A stretch of DNA of 64,000 nucleotides from Pseudomonas veronii (GTDB lineage: Bacteria; Pseudomonadota; Gammaproteobacteria; Pseudomonadales; Pseudomonadaceae), in NCBI RefSeq assembly GCF_001439695.1, contig NZ_JYLL01000014.1, positions 86,673 through 150,672 of the forward strand, read 5' to 3'. The position numbers were made by a program, and so were the translations under genes. Of the stretch, positions 43,649-52,254 are shown one piece after another (within the stretch, counting starts at the first letter, position 1; each line of letters opens with the position of its first letter). A model generated the notes under the pieces. It searched no databases and was not told where the DNA came from. It worked only from the letters and a program-made list of their open reading frames with translations.

Positions 43649-44713
43649 ATGCTTATCGATCTTCACGCCCACGCACCGCACCCTGGCTATTACAACCAGC
43701 ACCCTCACTGGGGGCCGTTCTTTGAGCAGCACGCCGATGGCGATATCAAGCTGCGTGTCGGTGACTGGATTCTCGGTCTTGGGTCGCCAGAGCGTAAGGC
43801 TGCCGTGCGCTCCGGCAAGGGGCCCAAGCTTGAAGAGTATTTTGCGCGCTGGGCTGATCCGAAAGTGCGCTTGGCTGGCATGGATGCGGCGGGACAAAAC
43901 CTGCAGGTCGTGTCCGTACCGTCCCACTGCTACATGTACTGGACCGAAGCCGAATTCGCCGTGCCTTTCGCCCGTACCGTCAACGAGACATTGGCTGAAT
44001 ACTGCTCCGCAGCTCCTGATCGCTTGATGTTCTGGGCTCACGTGCCTTTGAATGCGCCAGAAGCGGCGGCGGCTGAATTGCGCTACGCCTGCACCGTACT
44101 GGGCGCTAAAGGTCTGGTCGCTGGCGGCGCCAACTTCGGCGGCCTGGAGTTCGATTCGCCGGAACTCGACGTGGTGTGGAAAACCCTCTGTGATCTGGAT
44201 CTGCCGATGTTTATTCACGGCTACAACCAGTCGGTCACCTGGGGCAAGAACGCCAACGACGACCGTTACGAAACCACCGCCATCGTTGGCATGCAGTACG
44301 ACGAAAGCCGTTGTTTCTGGAACCTGATTTGCGGCGGCGTACTGGATCGCTTCCCTGACCTTAAGGTGTACATCACCCATGGCGGCGGCTATGTCCCGTA
44401 CCAGCTCGGTCGTCTGGCCAAGACCAACGAGAACCTCGACGTCAAATACAACAAAAAGCCGCTGCTCGAGTACATGAAAAACTTCTACTTCGACGTTGAG
44501 CTGCATGAAGTACCGATGCGCCAGGCGTTGGTCGATATCATCGGTGCAGACCATGTGCTGTACGGCAGCAACTTCGGCGGTAGCGATGCCGTGCGTCACG
44601 ACCTGACCCATGGCCTGAAGTTGTCCGACGCCGACTTGCGCAAGATTCGCTATGAAAACGCATGCCGCTTGCTGCACATCGATCCTGCCAAGTTGGGCAA
44701 GGTAGGTGCCTGA
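43649..44713 (+). CDS. ditL: Amidohydrolase-2 family protein, DitL position
   Basis: A 354-residue amidohydrolase 2 / ACMSD-type protein. Metal motif DLHAH starts at residue 4, with FIHGYNQS and ITHGGG further on; the last acidic ligand region reads YGSNFGG, Asn in place of the usual Asp. It is paralogous to the protein at 1206. GAGGT supports the ATG at 43649 over a GTG eight codons earlier. Its stop overlaps the start of the FAH gene that follows. Probably a decarboxylase or C-C hydrolase of a ring-opened intermediate. Confidence 0.75.
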   Translation: MLIDLHAHAPHPGYYNQHPHWGPFFEQHADGDIKLRVGDWILGLGSPERKAAVRSGKGPKLEEYFARWADPKVRLAGMDAAGQNLQVVSVPSHCYMYWTEAEFAVPFARTVNETLAEYCSAAPDRLMFWAHVPLNAPEAAAAELRYACTVLGAKGLVAGGANFGGLEFDSPELDVVWKTLCDLDLPMFIHGYNQSVTWGKNANDDRYETTAIVGMQYDESRCFWNLICGGVLDRFPDLKVYITHGGGYVPYQLGRLAKTNENLDVKYNKKPLLEYMKNFYFDVELHEVPMRQALVDIIGADHVLYGSNFGGSDAVRHDLTHGLKLSDADLRKIRYENACRLLHIDPAKLGKVGA

Positions 44714-45564
44714 TGAAGCTGGCACGATGTGAGTATTTTGCTACCGGCGTTTTTTGGGCTGTCGTGGATGAGGCCCAGGACCAGGTGACGCCAATTTCCG
44801 GCAATTTCAAAGATTGGGCGCCCGGCGTGACTGCCGGACGCGGCATCAGTTCGTTGCGATTCGCCGGGCCAGCGCTCCCTCTTTCCAAAGTGCGCCTGTT
44901 GCCGCCGATAGAACCCGTCAACCGGGTGGTCGTGGCTGGCGCTAATTACGCCAAGCATCTGGTGGAGTTTGGATTGAGTGCGCCGTCCCAGCCAGTCGCC
45001 TTTCTCAAGGCTTATGGCGCGCTGATTGGCGCCAATGACCCGATCCGCTTTCCACCGTTGACTGAGGAGCTCGATCACGAAGTTGAATTGGTGGCGGTCA
45101 TCGGTACTGACGAGATTGACCTGGAAAACCCGCTTGCCTGCGTGCTCGGTTACACCGTCGGCAATGACGTCAGCGCGCGCGATCTGCAGCGTAGTGGGCC
45201 GGCGGGCATCGGCATGGATCTGTTCGCGGCCAAAAGCCAGGATCGGACTACTGGACTTGGTCCCTGGATCGTCACGAAGGATGAATTTGCGCAAGGGTCA
45301 CCAACGCTGCGCCTGACCTTGAAAGTAAATGGTGAGACGCGCCAGGACGGCTCCACCGGCGAAATGACCTGGGGTGTTGATCATCTGATCCGCTTTGTCC
45401 AGCAGCGCTCGAGTTTTGCCTGTGGCGATGTGTTGTTCACGGGATCGCCGGCGGGAGTGGGGATGGGCACCGGTCTGTTCCTCAAGGAAGGCGATGTGGT
45501 CGAAGCCAGCGTCGAAGGCATTGGCACGTTGCGCAATGTGGTCAGTAAAAAGAACCGCGCCTAA
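44713..45564 (+). CDS. ditM: Fumarylacetoacetate hydrolase family protein, DitM position
   Basis: A 283-residue FAH-family enzyme with DHEVELVAVIG (metal ligands), VGNDVSARDLQ and TGLGPWIV. It starts inside the stop of ditL (TGATG), so the two are coupled. Third FAH paralogue of the cluster. The set suggests several successive C-C bond hydrolyses or decarboxylations as the rings are opened. The symbol follows cluster order and is less certain than those of ditA or ditC. Confidence 0.75.
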   Translation: MKLARCEYFATGVFWAVVDEAQDQVTPISGNFKDWAPGVTAGRGISSLRFAGPALPLSKVRLLPPIEPVNRVVVAGANYAKHLVEFGLSAPSQPVAFLKAYGALIGANDPIRFPPLTEELDHEVELVAVIGTDEIDLENPLACVLGYTVGNDVSARDLQRSGPAGIGMDLFAAKSQDRTTGLGPWIVTKDEFAQGSPTLRLTLKVNGETRQDGSTGEMTWGVDHLIRFVQQRSSFACGDVLFTGSPAGVGMGTGLFLKEGDVVEASVEGIGTLRNVVSKKNRA

Positions 45565-45577
45565 TCGAGAGCCAAAC

Positions 45578-46480
45578 ATGAACGCCAATAAAGAAAAAGT
45601 AGTCGTCGTCGGTGCGGGTCTGATGGGCACCGGTATTGCGCATGCGTTCGCCAGCTCCGGTTTCAGTACCTTGTTGGTCGATACCAATGCCGCCTCCCTG
45701 ACAAACGCCAGGGCGAGCATCGAAAAAATCCTCGCCGATGGCGTGCGCCTGGGCAAAGTCAGCGAAGAAAAAGCCCGGCAATCGTTGGCCAATCTACTGA
45801 CCTGCAGCGACTTGACTGAAGCGGCGAGTGGCGCCAATTGGCTGGTTGAAACAGTCTCAGAGCAGTTGGCAGTGAAGAAGGCGGTGCTCGCGCAAGCGGC
45901 GCCACTGCTGGCACCGGACGCGATTATAGCGACCAATACGTCGGCCCTGAGCGTGACCGAAATTGCGGCGTCAGTGGAGTGTGCAGATCGCGTGATCGGC
46001 ATGCACTTCTTCAATCCGGTGCACAAAATGAAACTGGTGGAGCTCGTGCGGGGGCTGGCTACCAGTGATGAGGTCGTGGCGCGCACGCGTACCTTGTGCG
46101 AGCAGATTGGCAAAACCTCGATCATCGTCAATGAGTCACCAGGATTGACCACCAGTCGCATGTCTGCGCTGTTGGGCAACGAGGCAATGTGGATGCTGCA
46201 GGAAGGCACCGCGACCGCTGAAGACATCGACACGGCTCTGCGCCTGGGCTTTAACCATCCGATGGGCCCATTGGAGCTGGGTGACCTGACTGGTTGGGAT
46301 ACGCGGCTGTCTGTTCTGCGTTATCTGCATCAGACCCTGGGTGAGAAATTCAGGCCGTGCCCGCTGATCATCAAAATGGTCGCTGCCGGGCGACTGGGGC
46401 GAAAGTCAGGGCAGGGGGTTTACCGCTACGAAGACGGTAAACAAGTACCAGGTTCAGGGCTCAAGGCGAGTGCGTTATGA
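45578..46480 (+). CDS. ditN: 3-hydroxyacyl-CoA dehydrogenase DitN
   Basis: A 300-residue protein of the FadB/HBDH-type 3-hydroxyacyl-CoA dehydrogenases. The NAD fold is VVVVGAGLMGTGIAHAF near residue 8; NTSALSVTEIA and GMHFFNPVHKMKLVELV hold the substrate and catalytic His region. Full family length. The ATG was chosen because the Rossmann fold begins there; the longer open frame upstream overlaps ditM. Its stop overlaps the ditO start. Together they form a beta-oxidation dehydrogenase-thiolase pair. Confidence 0.85.
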   Translation: MNANKEKVVVVGAGLMGTGIAHAFASSGFSTLLVDTNAASLTNARASIEKILADGVRLGKVSEEKARQSLANLLTCSDLTEAASGANWLVETVSEQLAVKKAVLAQAAPLLAPDAIIATNTSALSVTEIAASVECADRVIGMHFFNPVHKMKLVELVRGLATSDEVVARTRTLCEQIGKTSIIVNESPGLTTSRMSALLGNEAMWMLQEGTATAEDIDTALRLGFNHPMGPLELGDLTGWDTRLSVLRYLHQTLGEKFRPCPLIIKMVAAGRLGRKSGQGVYRYEDGKQVPGSGLKASAL

Positions 46481-47652
46481 AAGACATCGTCATAGTTGAT
46501 GCGGTACGCACGCCAATCGGCAAGTTCCGCGGCAGCCTGGCCGGCGTGCGCGCCGATCACCTCGGGTCGCTGGTGCTCAGCCGGTTGCTGGAACGGGTCG
46601 ATGTGTCGCCGACGTTGGTCGACGATGTGATATTTGGCAATGTCACGCAAATTGGCGAGCAGTCCGCCAACATCGCCCGTACAGCCTTGCTCGGTGCCGG
46701 TTGGCCGGTCACCGTGCCGGGCCTGACCATCGACCGTAAATGTGGGTCGGGCGAAGTGGCCGTGCATTTGGCCGTTGGCGCCATCGCGGCTGGATCCGCT
46801 GATATCGTGGTGGCAGGTGGTGCGGAAAACATGAGCCGCGTGCCCATGGGCAGTAACCGTGAAATTCACGGCGAAGCGTTTGGCTGGATGGCAGTGCAAC
46901 GCTATGAACTGACCAGTCAGGGCGAGGCTGCTGAACGTATCGCCGACAAATGGGCGCTCAGTCGCGATGCGCTGGATGATTTCGCTTTTGCCAGCCATCA
47001 GCGTGCTGCCGCGGCGTCCGATGCTGGTTATTTCGATAATGAAATAGTGCCGGTTGCGGTCGAGGAGCTACGAGAGCAAGTGCTGACGGAGCCAGTTGCT
47101 GTGTTGCGCGAGGACGAAACCATTCGCCGTGATACATCGCGGGAAAAACTGTCGACGCTAAAAACCAGTTTTCGTCCGGACACCGGTCGAATCACCGCTG
47201 GCAACTCGTCACAGATCTCCGACGGAGCAGCGGCATTGCTGTTGATGAGTGCCGAAACCGCGAAAAAACTCGGGCTCAGGGCTCGAGCGCGGATTGTGGC
47301 GTTCACAACCGTCGGGTCCGATCCGACGTTAATGCTCACCGGGCCGATTGCTGCCACCCAAAAGGTGTTGAGCCAGGCCGGGCTGAACATCAACGACATC
47401 GACTTGTTCGAGGTCAATGAAGCGTTTGCCTCGGTGCCGCTAGCCTGGATGCAGGAGACCGGTGTGTCGCACGACAAGTTGAACGTCAACGGTGGCGCTA
47501 TTGCCCTCGGTCATCCATTGGGCGCCAGTGGTGCACGCTTGATGACCACCTTGTTGAACGAGCTTGAGCGCCGCGGCGGGCGTTTTGGCCTGCAAGCCAT
47601 TTGCTGCGCCGGCGGCATGGGCACGGCGACCATTATCGAACGGCTCGATTGA
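46477..47652 (+). CDS. ditO: Acetyl-CoA acyltransferase (thiolase) DitO
   Basis: A 391-residue thiolase with an intact active site: nucleophilic Cys in DRKCGSGEVAVH, NGGAIALGHPLGASG with the catalytic His, and CCAGGMGTA near the C-terminus. Unlike DitF it should be a true thiolase, releasing acetyl- or propionyl-CoA. Start and ditN stop overlap by four bases. It is followed after one base by the CMD-like gene. Confidence 0.86.
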   Translation: MKDIVIVDAVRTPIGKFRGSLAGVRADHLGSLVLSRLLERVDVSPTLVDDVIFGNVTQIGEQSANIARTALLGAGWPVTVPGLTIDRKCGSGEVAVHLAVGAIAAGSADIVVAGGAENMSRVPMGSNREIHGEAFGWMAVQRYELTSQGEAAERIADKWALSRDALDDFAFASHQRAAAASDAGYFDNEIVPVAVEELREQVLTEPVAVLREDETIRRDTSREKLSTLKTSFRPDTGRITAGNSSQISDGAAALLLMSAETAKKLGLRARARIVAFTTVGSDPTLMLTGPIAATQKVLSQAGLNINDIDLFEVNEAFASVPLAWMQETGVSHDKLNVNGGAIALGHPLGASGARLMTTLLNELERRGGRFGLQAICCAGGMGTATIIERLD

Positions 47653-47653
47653 G

Positions 47654-48157
47654 ATGGCGCGCCTACCGCTGATCCCACTGGATGCCATGCCGGCTGCGTT
47701 GCAAGACGCGGTGGAGCGGGGCCGGCGCAGTCGCATGCTCAGTTCAACGACGCCGGTGCAGGTCTGGGCTCACCGACCCAAGGTAGCCCTGGCCTGGCTG
47801 GGTTTGATGGAGAGCCTGCACAGCGACAGCCTGCTCGATGAGCGTTTACGCGAGTTGGTGCGGCTGAAAATCGCCAGCATCACCACTTGCCAGGCCTGCC
47901 AACTGGCGCGCAAGTCCGACTCAGTTACTGAAGAGGATATTGCGTGCATGGCGACGGACAGCGAGTCCTTCACGCCAGCCGAACGTGCCGCGTTGCGTTA
48001 TGCCGAGTTGTTTGCCAGCGATTACCTGGAGATCGACGACACGCATTTCTTGCGACTCGGGGAGTTTTTCTCTGACGCCCAGGTGGCAGAGCTGGGGCTG
48101 TACTGCGCCCTGATGTTGGCGGGTGGCCGCATGACACTGGTGCAGCAGGCCTATTGA
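47654..48157 (+). CDS. ditP: Carboxymuconolactone decarboxylase-like (AhpD fold) protein, DitP position
   Basis: A 167-residue all-helical protein of the CMD/AhpD-like family, with RLRELVRLKIASITTCQACQLARKSD split over the typical helix and a CxxC (CQAC) as in peroxidase-type members. The start is at MARLPLIPL, one base after the ditO stop. Possible roles are decarboxylation of a lactone intermediate or a thiol-based redox function; the CxxC favours the latter. Confidence 0.7.
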   Translation: MARLPLIPLDAMPAALQDAVERGRRSRMLSSTTPVQVWAHRPKVALAWLGLMESLHSDSLLDERLRELVRLKIASITTCQACQLARKSDSVTEEDIACMATDSESFTPAERAALRYAELFASDYLEIDDTHFLRLGEFFSDAQVAELGLYCALMLAGGRMTLVQQAY

Positions 48158-48179
48158 CACGTCTCGCAGCACAAATAGT

Positions 48180-48204
48180 TGATCGAATTATTAATAAGTG
48201 TCCA
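48180..48204 (+). promoter_or_regulatory. Weak spaced repeat TGATCG-N13-TGTCCA (cluster motif)
   Basis: The right half is one base off consensus and the left half two or three, but the 13-base gap is kept. It lies 93 bases before the P450 start. CAATAC after it is a possible -10. Confidence 0.3.
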
Positions 48205-48296
48205 ATACCGATCTAGTCAGGCCTATTATCAGCCAGAAGGTATGGCCTTAAGCAGCTACCTGACAAAAAATAATGACAAAAATAGCGGAGACGATC

Positions 48297-49574
48297 ATGT
48301 CCACACCGGTGCAGAACGATCTGACGAAGGCTTTCACCGACGTAGCCAGTAATTATCGCGGTACCAGCGATATCGACCTGCACGCGACTTACCGCGATAT
48401 GCGCGCCAATTCGCCCGTGCTGCAAGGCAACTTCATGGCAAGTCTGGGCGTGCCGTCGATTGCCGGCCTGGATGCCAGCCGGCCAACCTTCACACTGTTC
48501 AAATACGACGATGTCATGGCGGTCATGCGTGACGCCGGCACCTTTACCAGCGGTTTTATCGCCGAGGGGCTGGGTGCGTTTTTCGATGGCTTGATCCTCA
48601 CTGCAATGGACGGGGATGCTCACAAGAACATCCGTAATCTGCTGCAACCGGTATTCATGCCCGAGACGGTGAATCGCTGGAAAGAAACTAAGATCGATCG
48701 GGTGATTCGCGAGGAGTATCTCAAGCCGATGGTCCCGGCCAAGGGTGCCGATCTGATGGACTTTGCCCTGTATTTTCCGATCCGGGTGATTTACGCGTTG
48801 ATCGGCTTTCCCGAGGATCGTCCCGAGCAGATCGAGCAGTACGCGGCCTGGGCGCTGGCCATCCTGGCGGGCCCGCAAGTCGATCCGGAAAAAGCCGCCG
48901 CGGCCCGCGGCGCGGCCATGCAGGCCGCTCAGGCTCTGTACGATGTGGTGAAAGTGGTGGTGTCCGAGCGTCGCGCCGAGGGCGCATCGGGCGATGACCT
49001 GATCAGCCGGCTGATCAACGCGGAGTATCAAGGACGGTCGCTGGACGATCATGAAATCGCCACCTTTGTACGCTCACTGCTCCCGGCTGCCAGCGAAACC
49101 ACGACTCGCACCTTCGGTACCTTGATGTCGTTGCTGCTGCAAAATCCGGAGGTGCTGGAGCGGGTGCGTAATGACCGTAGCCTTGTAAACAAGGCCATCG
49201 ACGAGGCGGTGCGCTTCGAGCCTGTGGCCACCTTCAAGGTGCGTCAGGCCGCCAAGGACCTGGAGATCCGCGGTGTAGCCATCCCCAAAGGGGCAATGGT
49301 GCAATGCATCGTGACCTCGGCCAATCGCGACGAAGATGCATTCGAAAACGCCGATAAATTCGACATCGACCGCAAGCCCAAACCTTCGTTTGGCTTCGGC
49401 TTTGGCCCACACATGTGTATCGGTCAATTCGTGGCCAAAACCGAGATCAACTGCGCACTGAATGCGATCCTCGACCTGATGCCCAACATCCGTCTCGACC
49501 CTGACAAACCCGGGCCGCAGATCGTCGGCGCACAGCTGCGCGGTCCGCACTATTTGCACGTGCTGTGGGACTGA
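48297..49574 (+). CDS. ditQ: Cytochrome P450, CYP226-like, DitQ
   Basis: A 425-residue P450. Haem Cys374 is in FGFGPHMCIG, ExxR in DEAVRFEPV, and the I helix reads PAASETTTRTF. The ATG at 48297 follows GCGGAG; an in-frame ATG eight codons earlier is less likely, and the choice gives exactly the length of the paralogue at 18613. DitQ (CYP226A1) of BKME-9 acts on dehydroabietic acid. Here the gene follows ditL-P as in the known order. Electrons probably come from the ferredoxin/reductase pair at 24.6-26.2 kb. Confidence 0.85.
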   Translation: MSTPVQNDLTKAFTDVASNYRGTSDIDLHATYRDMRANSPVLQGNFMASLGVPSIAGLDASRPTFTLFKYDDVMAVMRDAGTFTSGFIAEGLGAFFDGLILTAMDGDAHKNIRNLLQPVFMPETVNRWKETKIDRVIREEYLKPMVPAKGADLMDFALYFPIRVIYALIGFPEDRPEQIEQYAAWALAILAGPQVDPEKAAAARGAAMQAAQALYDVVKVVVSERRAEGASGDDLISRLINAEYQGRSLDDHEIATFVRSLLPAASETTTRTFGTLMSLLLQNPEVLERVRNDRSLVNKAIDEAVRFEPVATFKVRQAAKDLEIRGVAIPKGAMVQCIVTSANRDEDAFENADKFDIDRKPKPSFGFGFGPHMCIGQFVAKTEINCALNAILDLMPNIRLDPDKPGPQIVGAQLRGPHYLHVLWD

Positions 49575-49598
49575 TGGAGATGCGCACTCGATTTAATA

Positions 49599-49623
49599 TG
49601 AACAGATTCAAAAAATGTGTTTA
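49599..49623 (+). promoter_or_regulatory. Spaced inverted repeat TGAACA-N13-TGTTTA (cluster motif)
   Basis: Both half-sites are identical to those at 1088. It lies 65 bases before the amidohydrolase gene at 49688. Confidence 0.55.
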
Positions 49624-49687
49624 ATTAAATAGAGATGTGCACTATGATTCAGGCACAACAACAAGCCCGAATGCGAAGGGGAAAACA

Positions 49688-50995
49688 ATGAAAGTTGAAG
49701 ATCTGATTCTTGTCAGCGTCGATGACCACGCGATCGAGCCGCCGAATGCTTTTGCTCGCCACATGCCCGCCCGCTTCAAGGGTCGTGAGCCGCATGTGGT
49801 CAAAAAGGGTGATCGTGATGTGTGGGTCTTCGAGGAACAGGCCACTGGCTACATGGGCCTCAATTCCGTGGTCGGTCGACCAAAAGAGGAATACGGCATG
49901 GAGCCGCTGGGCTACGAGCAAATGCGCCGTGGCACCTGGAACATCAAGGACCGCGTCGACGACATGAACGCCAACGGCGTACTCGGTTCATTGTGCTTCC
50001 CCACCTTTCCGGGTTTTGCCGGACAGCGTTTCCAGGTACACGCTGACCGAGACGTGGCGATGGCGGCCATCCAGGCCTACAACGACTGGCATTTGCACGA
50101 TTGGTGCAACGCTGCGCCAGGCCGTTTCATTCCGCTGATGATCGTGCCGTGGTGGGACATGAAAGCCGCGGCTGCCGAAGTCGAACGTCTGGCCAGACAA
50201 GGTGTGCACGCGCTTTCGCTGTCGGACAACCCGGCTATTCATGGCTACCCGTCGATCCATAGCGATTACTGGGACCCGCTGTGGAAAGCCTGCAGCGATA
50301 ACAAGGTGGTGATCTGCTGCCATATCGGTACCGGCGTGAAAGCTCAACACGCTTCGGATTTGTCGCCTATCGACGCTTGGATCACCTCCATGCCGATTTC
50401 CATCGCCAACTCCGCCGCAGACTGGATCTGGGCGCCGATGTGGAAGAAATTCCCGGACCTGCGCATGGCGCTTTCCGAAGGCGGCATCGGCTGGATTCCT
50501 TATTTGCTGGAGCGTGCTGACTTCACCCACCGTCACCATAACGCGTGGACCAATTCCAACTTCGACGGGAAGATGCCCAGCGACATCTTCAACAAGCACT
50601 TCATCACCTGCTTCATTGAAGATAATTTCGGCCTGAAGAACCTCGATTATCTGAACGCCGAGATGGTTACGTGGGAAAGCGATTACCCGCACTCCGACTG
50701 CACCTGGCCGAACTCGCCGGAAACCGCTTGGGAAGGGTTGCAGCACCTGCCTAAAGAGATGATCGACAAAGTCACTCACTTGAACGCAATGCGTGAGTTT
50801 TCCTTCGATCCGTTCGCTATCCACGGTCGGGAAAACTGCACGGTCGGCGCGCTGCGGGCTCAGGCCACGCACGTCAGCACCGAGCCAGCACTGGGCTTGG
50901 GTGGTGCCGATCATGGTCGTCACGACAACAAGCCGGTCACCTCCGGCGACATCAATGCGATGTTTGCCGAGGCTGACGCGCAAACCGCGTTGTAA
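49688..50995 (+). CDS. Amidohydrolase-2 family protein (different subgroup)
   Basis: A 435-residue amidohydrolase 2 protein. It opens with VSVDDHAIEPP (metal motif) and has a normal acidic end, ESDYPHSDCTW. It differs clearly from the two 345-354-residue paralogues and is nearer to the large uncharacterised group found in steroid and terpenoid clusters. AGGGG precedes the ATG at 49688. Likely a hydrolase or decarboxylase of a carboxylated intermediate. A hairpin separates it from the acyl-CoA dehydrogenase genes. Confidence 0.78.
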   Translation: MKVEDLILVSVDDHAIEPPNAFARHMPARFKGREPHVVKKGDRDVWVFEEQATGYMGLNSVVGRPKEEYGMEPLGYEQMRRGTWNIKDRVDDMNANGVLGSLCFPTFPGFAGQRFQVHADRDVAMAAIQAYNDWHLHDWCNAAPGRFIPLMIVPWWDMKAAAAEVERLARQGVHALSLSDNPAIHGYPSIHSDYWDPLWKACSDNKVVICCHIGTGVKAQHASDLSPIDAWITSMPISIANSAADWIWAPMWKKFPDLRMALSEGGIGWIPYLLERADFTHRHHNAWTNSNFDGKMPSDIFNKHFITCFIEDNFGLKNLDYLNAEMVTWESDYPHSDCTWPNSPETAWEGLQHLPKEMIDKVTHLNAMREFSFDPFAIHGRENCTVGALRAQATHVSTEPALGLGGADHGRHDNKPVTSGDINAMFAEADAQTAL

Positions 50996-51010
50996 GTTGC
51001 CGCTGTTCCT

Positions 51011-51035
51011 ACAGTCGCCGGCCAACGGCGACTGT
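51011..51035. repeat. Intergenic hairpin ACAGTCGCCG-N5-CGGCGACTGT
   Basis: Perfect 10-5-10 inverted repeat, 16 bases after the amidohydrolase stop. No T run, so it is either a Pseudomonas repeat or a weak terminator. Confidence 0.6.
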
Positions 51036-51105
51036 GGAGCGGTTGCCGATCTGTGGTCGCTTCGTTCGAAGCGATTGCGCCTGTGTTCAGCGTTAGAGAG
51101 CGCAT

Positions 51106-52254
51106 ATGGCCATCAGTCAATTTTCCTACAGTAATATTCCTCCCGAGGCGGAAGCGCTTCGCACCGAAGTGCGGGCGTTCATTCTCGACACACTGGCCGA
51201 TTACCCACCGACCTTGAGTGCACAGTCCTGGATGGGCTTCGACGCTGAATTCAGCAAGAAGCTCGGCGCGCGGGGCTGGGTGGGCATGGCCTTGCCCAAA
51301 GCCTACGGCGGTGGCGAGGCGGGTCCTTTTGCACGCTACGTGATCATTGAAGAATTGCTGGCCGCCGGTGCGCCGGTATCGGCTCACTGGATCGCCGACC
51401 GGCAAAGTGGGCCGCTGATCAATCGCTTCGGTACCGAGCAACAAAAACAGCACTTTCTTCCAGCCATTTGCCGGGGTGAAAGTTACTTCTGCATTGGCAT
51501 GAGCGAGCCCAATTCCGGCTCGGACCTGGCTTCGATCAAAAGCACTGCTGTGCGTGATGGCGATAGCTGGCTCGTCAATGGCCAGAAGGTCTGGACCACC
51601 AACGCGCACCATTCGCAGTACATGATTGCCCTGGTGCGTACCGGTGAGAAACAAGCGGCCCGGCATGAGGGCATGTCGCAATTCATCGTCGACCTGAGCC
51701 TGCCCGGCATCACCATTCGCCCGATTCGCGACCTGGCCGGTGGCGAGCACTTCAACGAAGTGTTCTTCGACAATGTAAGGCTACCCGCCGACGCTTTGAT
51801 CGGCACTGAAGGGAAGGGATGGGACCAGGTGACCGCCGAACTGGCCTTCGAACGCAGCGGCCCTGAACGCTTCCTCAGTTGTATGGCGTTGTTGAAAACA
51901 CTGATCGACGCGGTGGGCAAGTCCCCTGACGCACTACAAGCGCGGGAGATCGGGCGACTGTCAGCCAAGCTGCTGACGCTGCGCAATATGTCGTTGTCGG
52001 TCACGGCACAGTTGGCAGCGGGTGAACATCCAGCCTGGGCGGCCTCCTGTGTGAAAGACCTTGGCAATGCTTTTGAGCAGGAAATTCCCGAAGTAGCCCA
52101 GCTGTTGCTGGAAACCGAGCCACGGCAGGACGGCGGCAGCGAGCACGCACGCGTGCTGGCCTACCTGACACAGATGGCGCCCTCATTCTCACTGCGCGGG
52201 GGCACTCGCGAAATTCTGCGCGGCATCATTGCCCGCGGCCTGGGGTTGCGATAA
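51106..52254 (+). CDS. Acyl-CoA dehydrogenase, probable large partner of a heteromeric pair
   Basis: A 382-residue acyl-CoA dehydrogenase. The flavin segment is CIGMSEPNSGSDLASIKSTA, followed by WLVNGQKVWTTNAH, with GGTREILRGIIARGLG at the C-terminus. Its stop overlaps the start of a second, shorter ACAD gene (TAATG). This is how the alpha and beta chains of heteromeric steroid ACADs (ChsE/IpdE type) are arranged. It probably desaturates a bulky polycyclic acyl-CoA (inference). Confidence 0.83.
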   Translation: MAISQFSYSNIPPEAEALRTEVRAFILDTLADYPPTLSAQSWMGFDAEFSKKLGARGWVGMALPKAYGGGEAGPFARYVIIEELLAAGAPVSAHWIADRQSGPLINRFGTEQQKQHFLPAICRGESYFCIGMSEPNSGSDLASIKSTAVRDGDSWLVNGQKVWTTNAHHSQYMIALVRTGEKQAARHEGMSQFIVDLSLPGITIRPIRDLAGGEHFNEVFFDNVRLPADALIGTEGKGWDQVTAELAFERSGPERFLSCMALLKTLIDAVGKSPDALQAREIGRLSAKLLTLRNMSLSVTAQLAAGEHPAWAASCVKDLGNAFEQEIPEVAQLLLETEPRQDGGSEHARVLAYLTQMAPSFSLRGGTREILRGIIARGLGLR

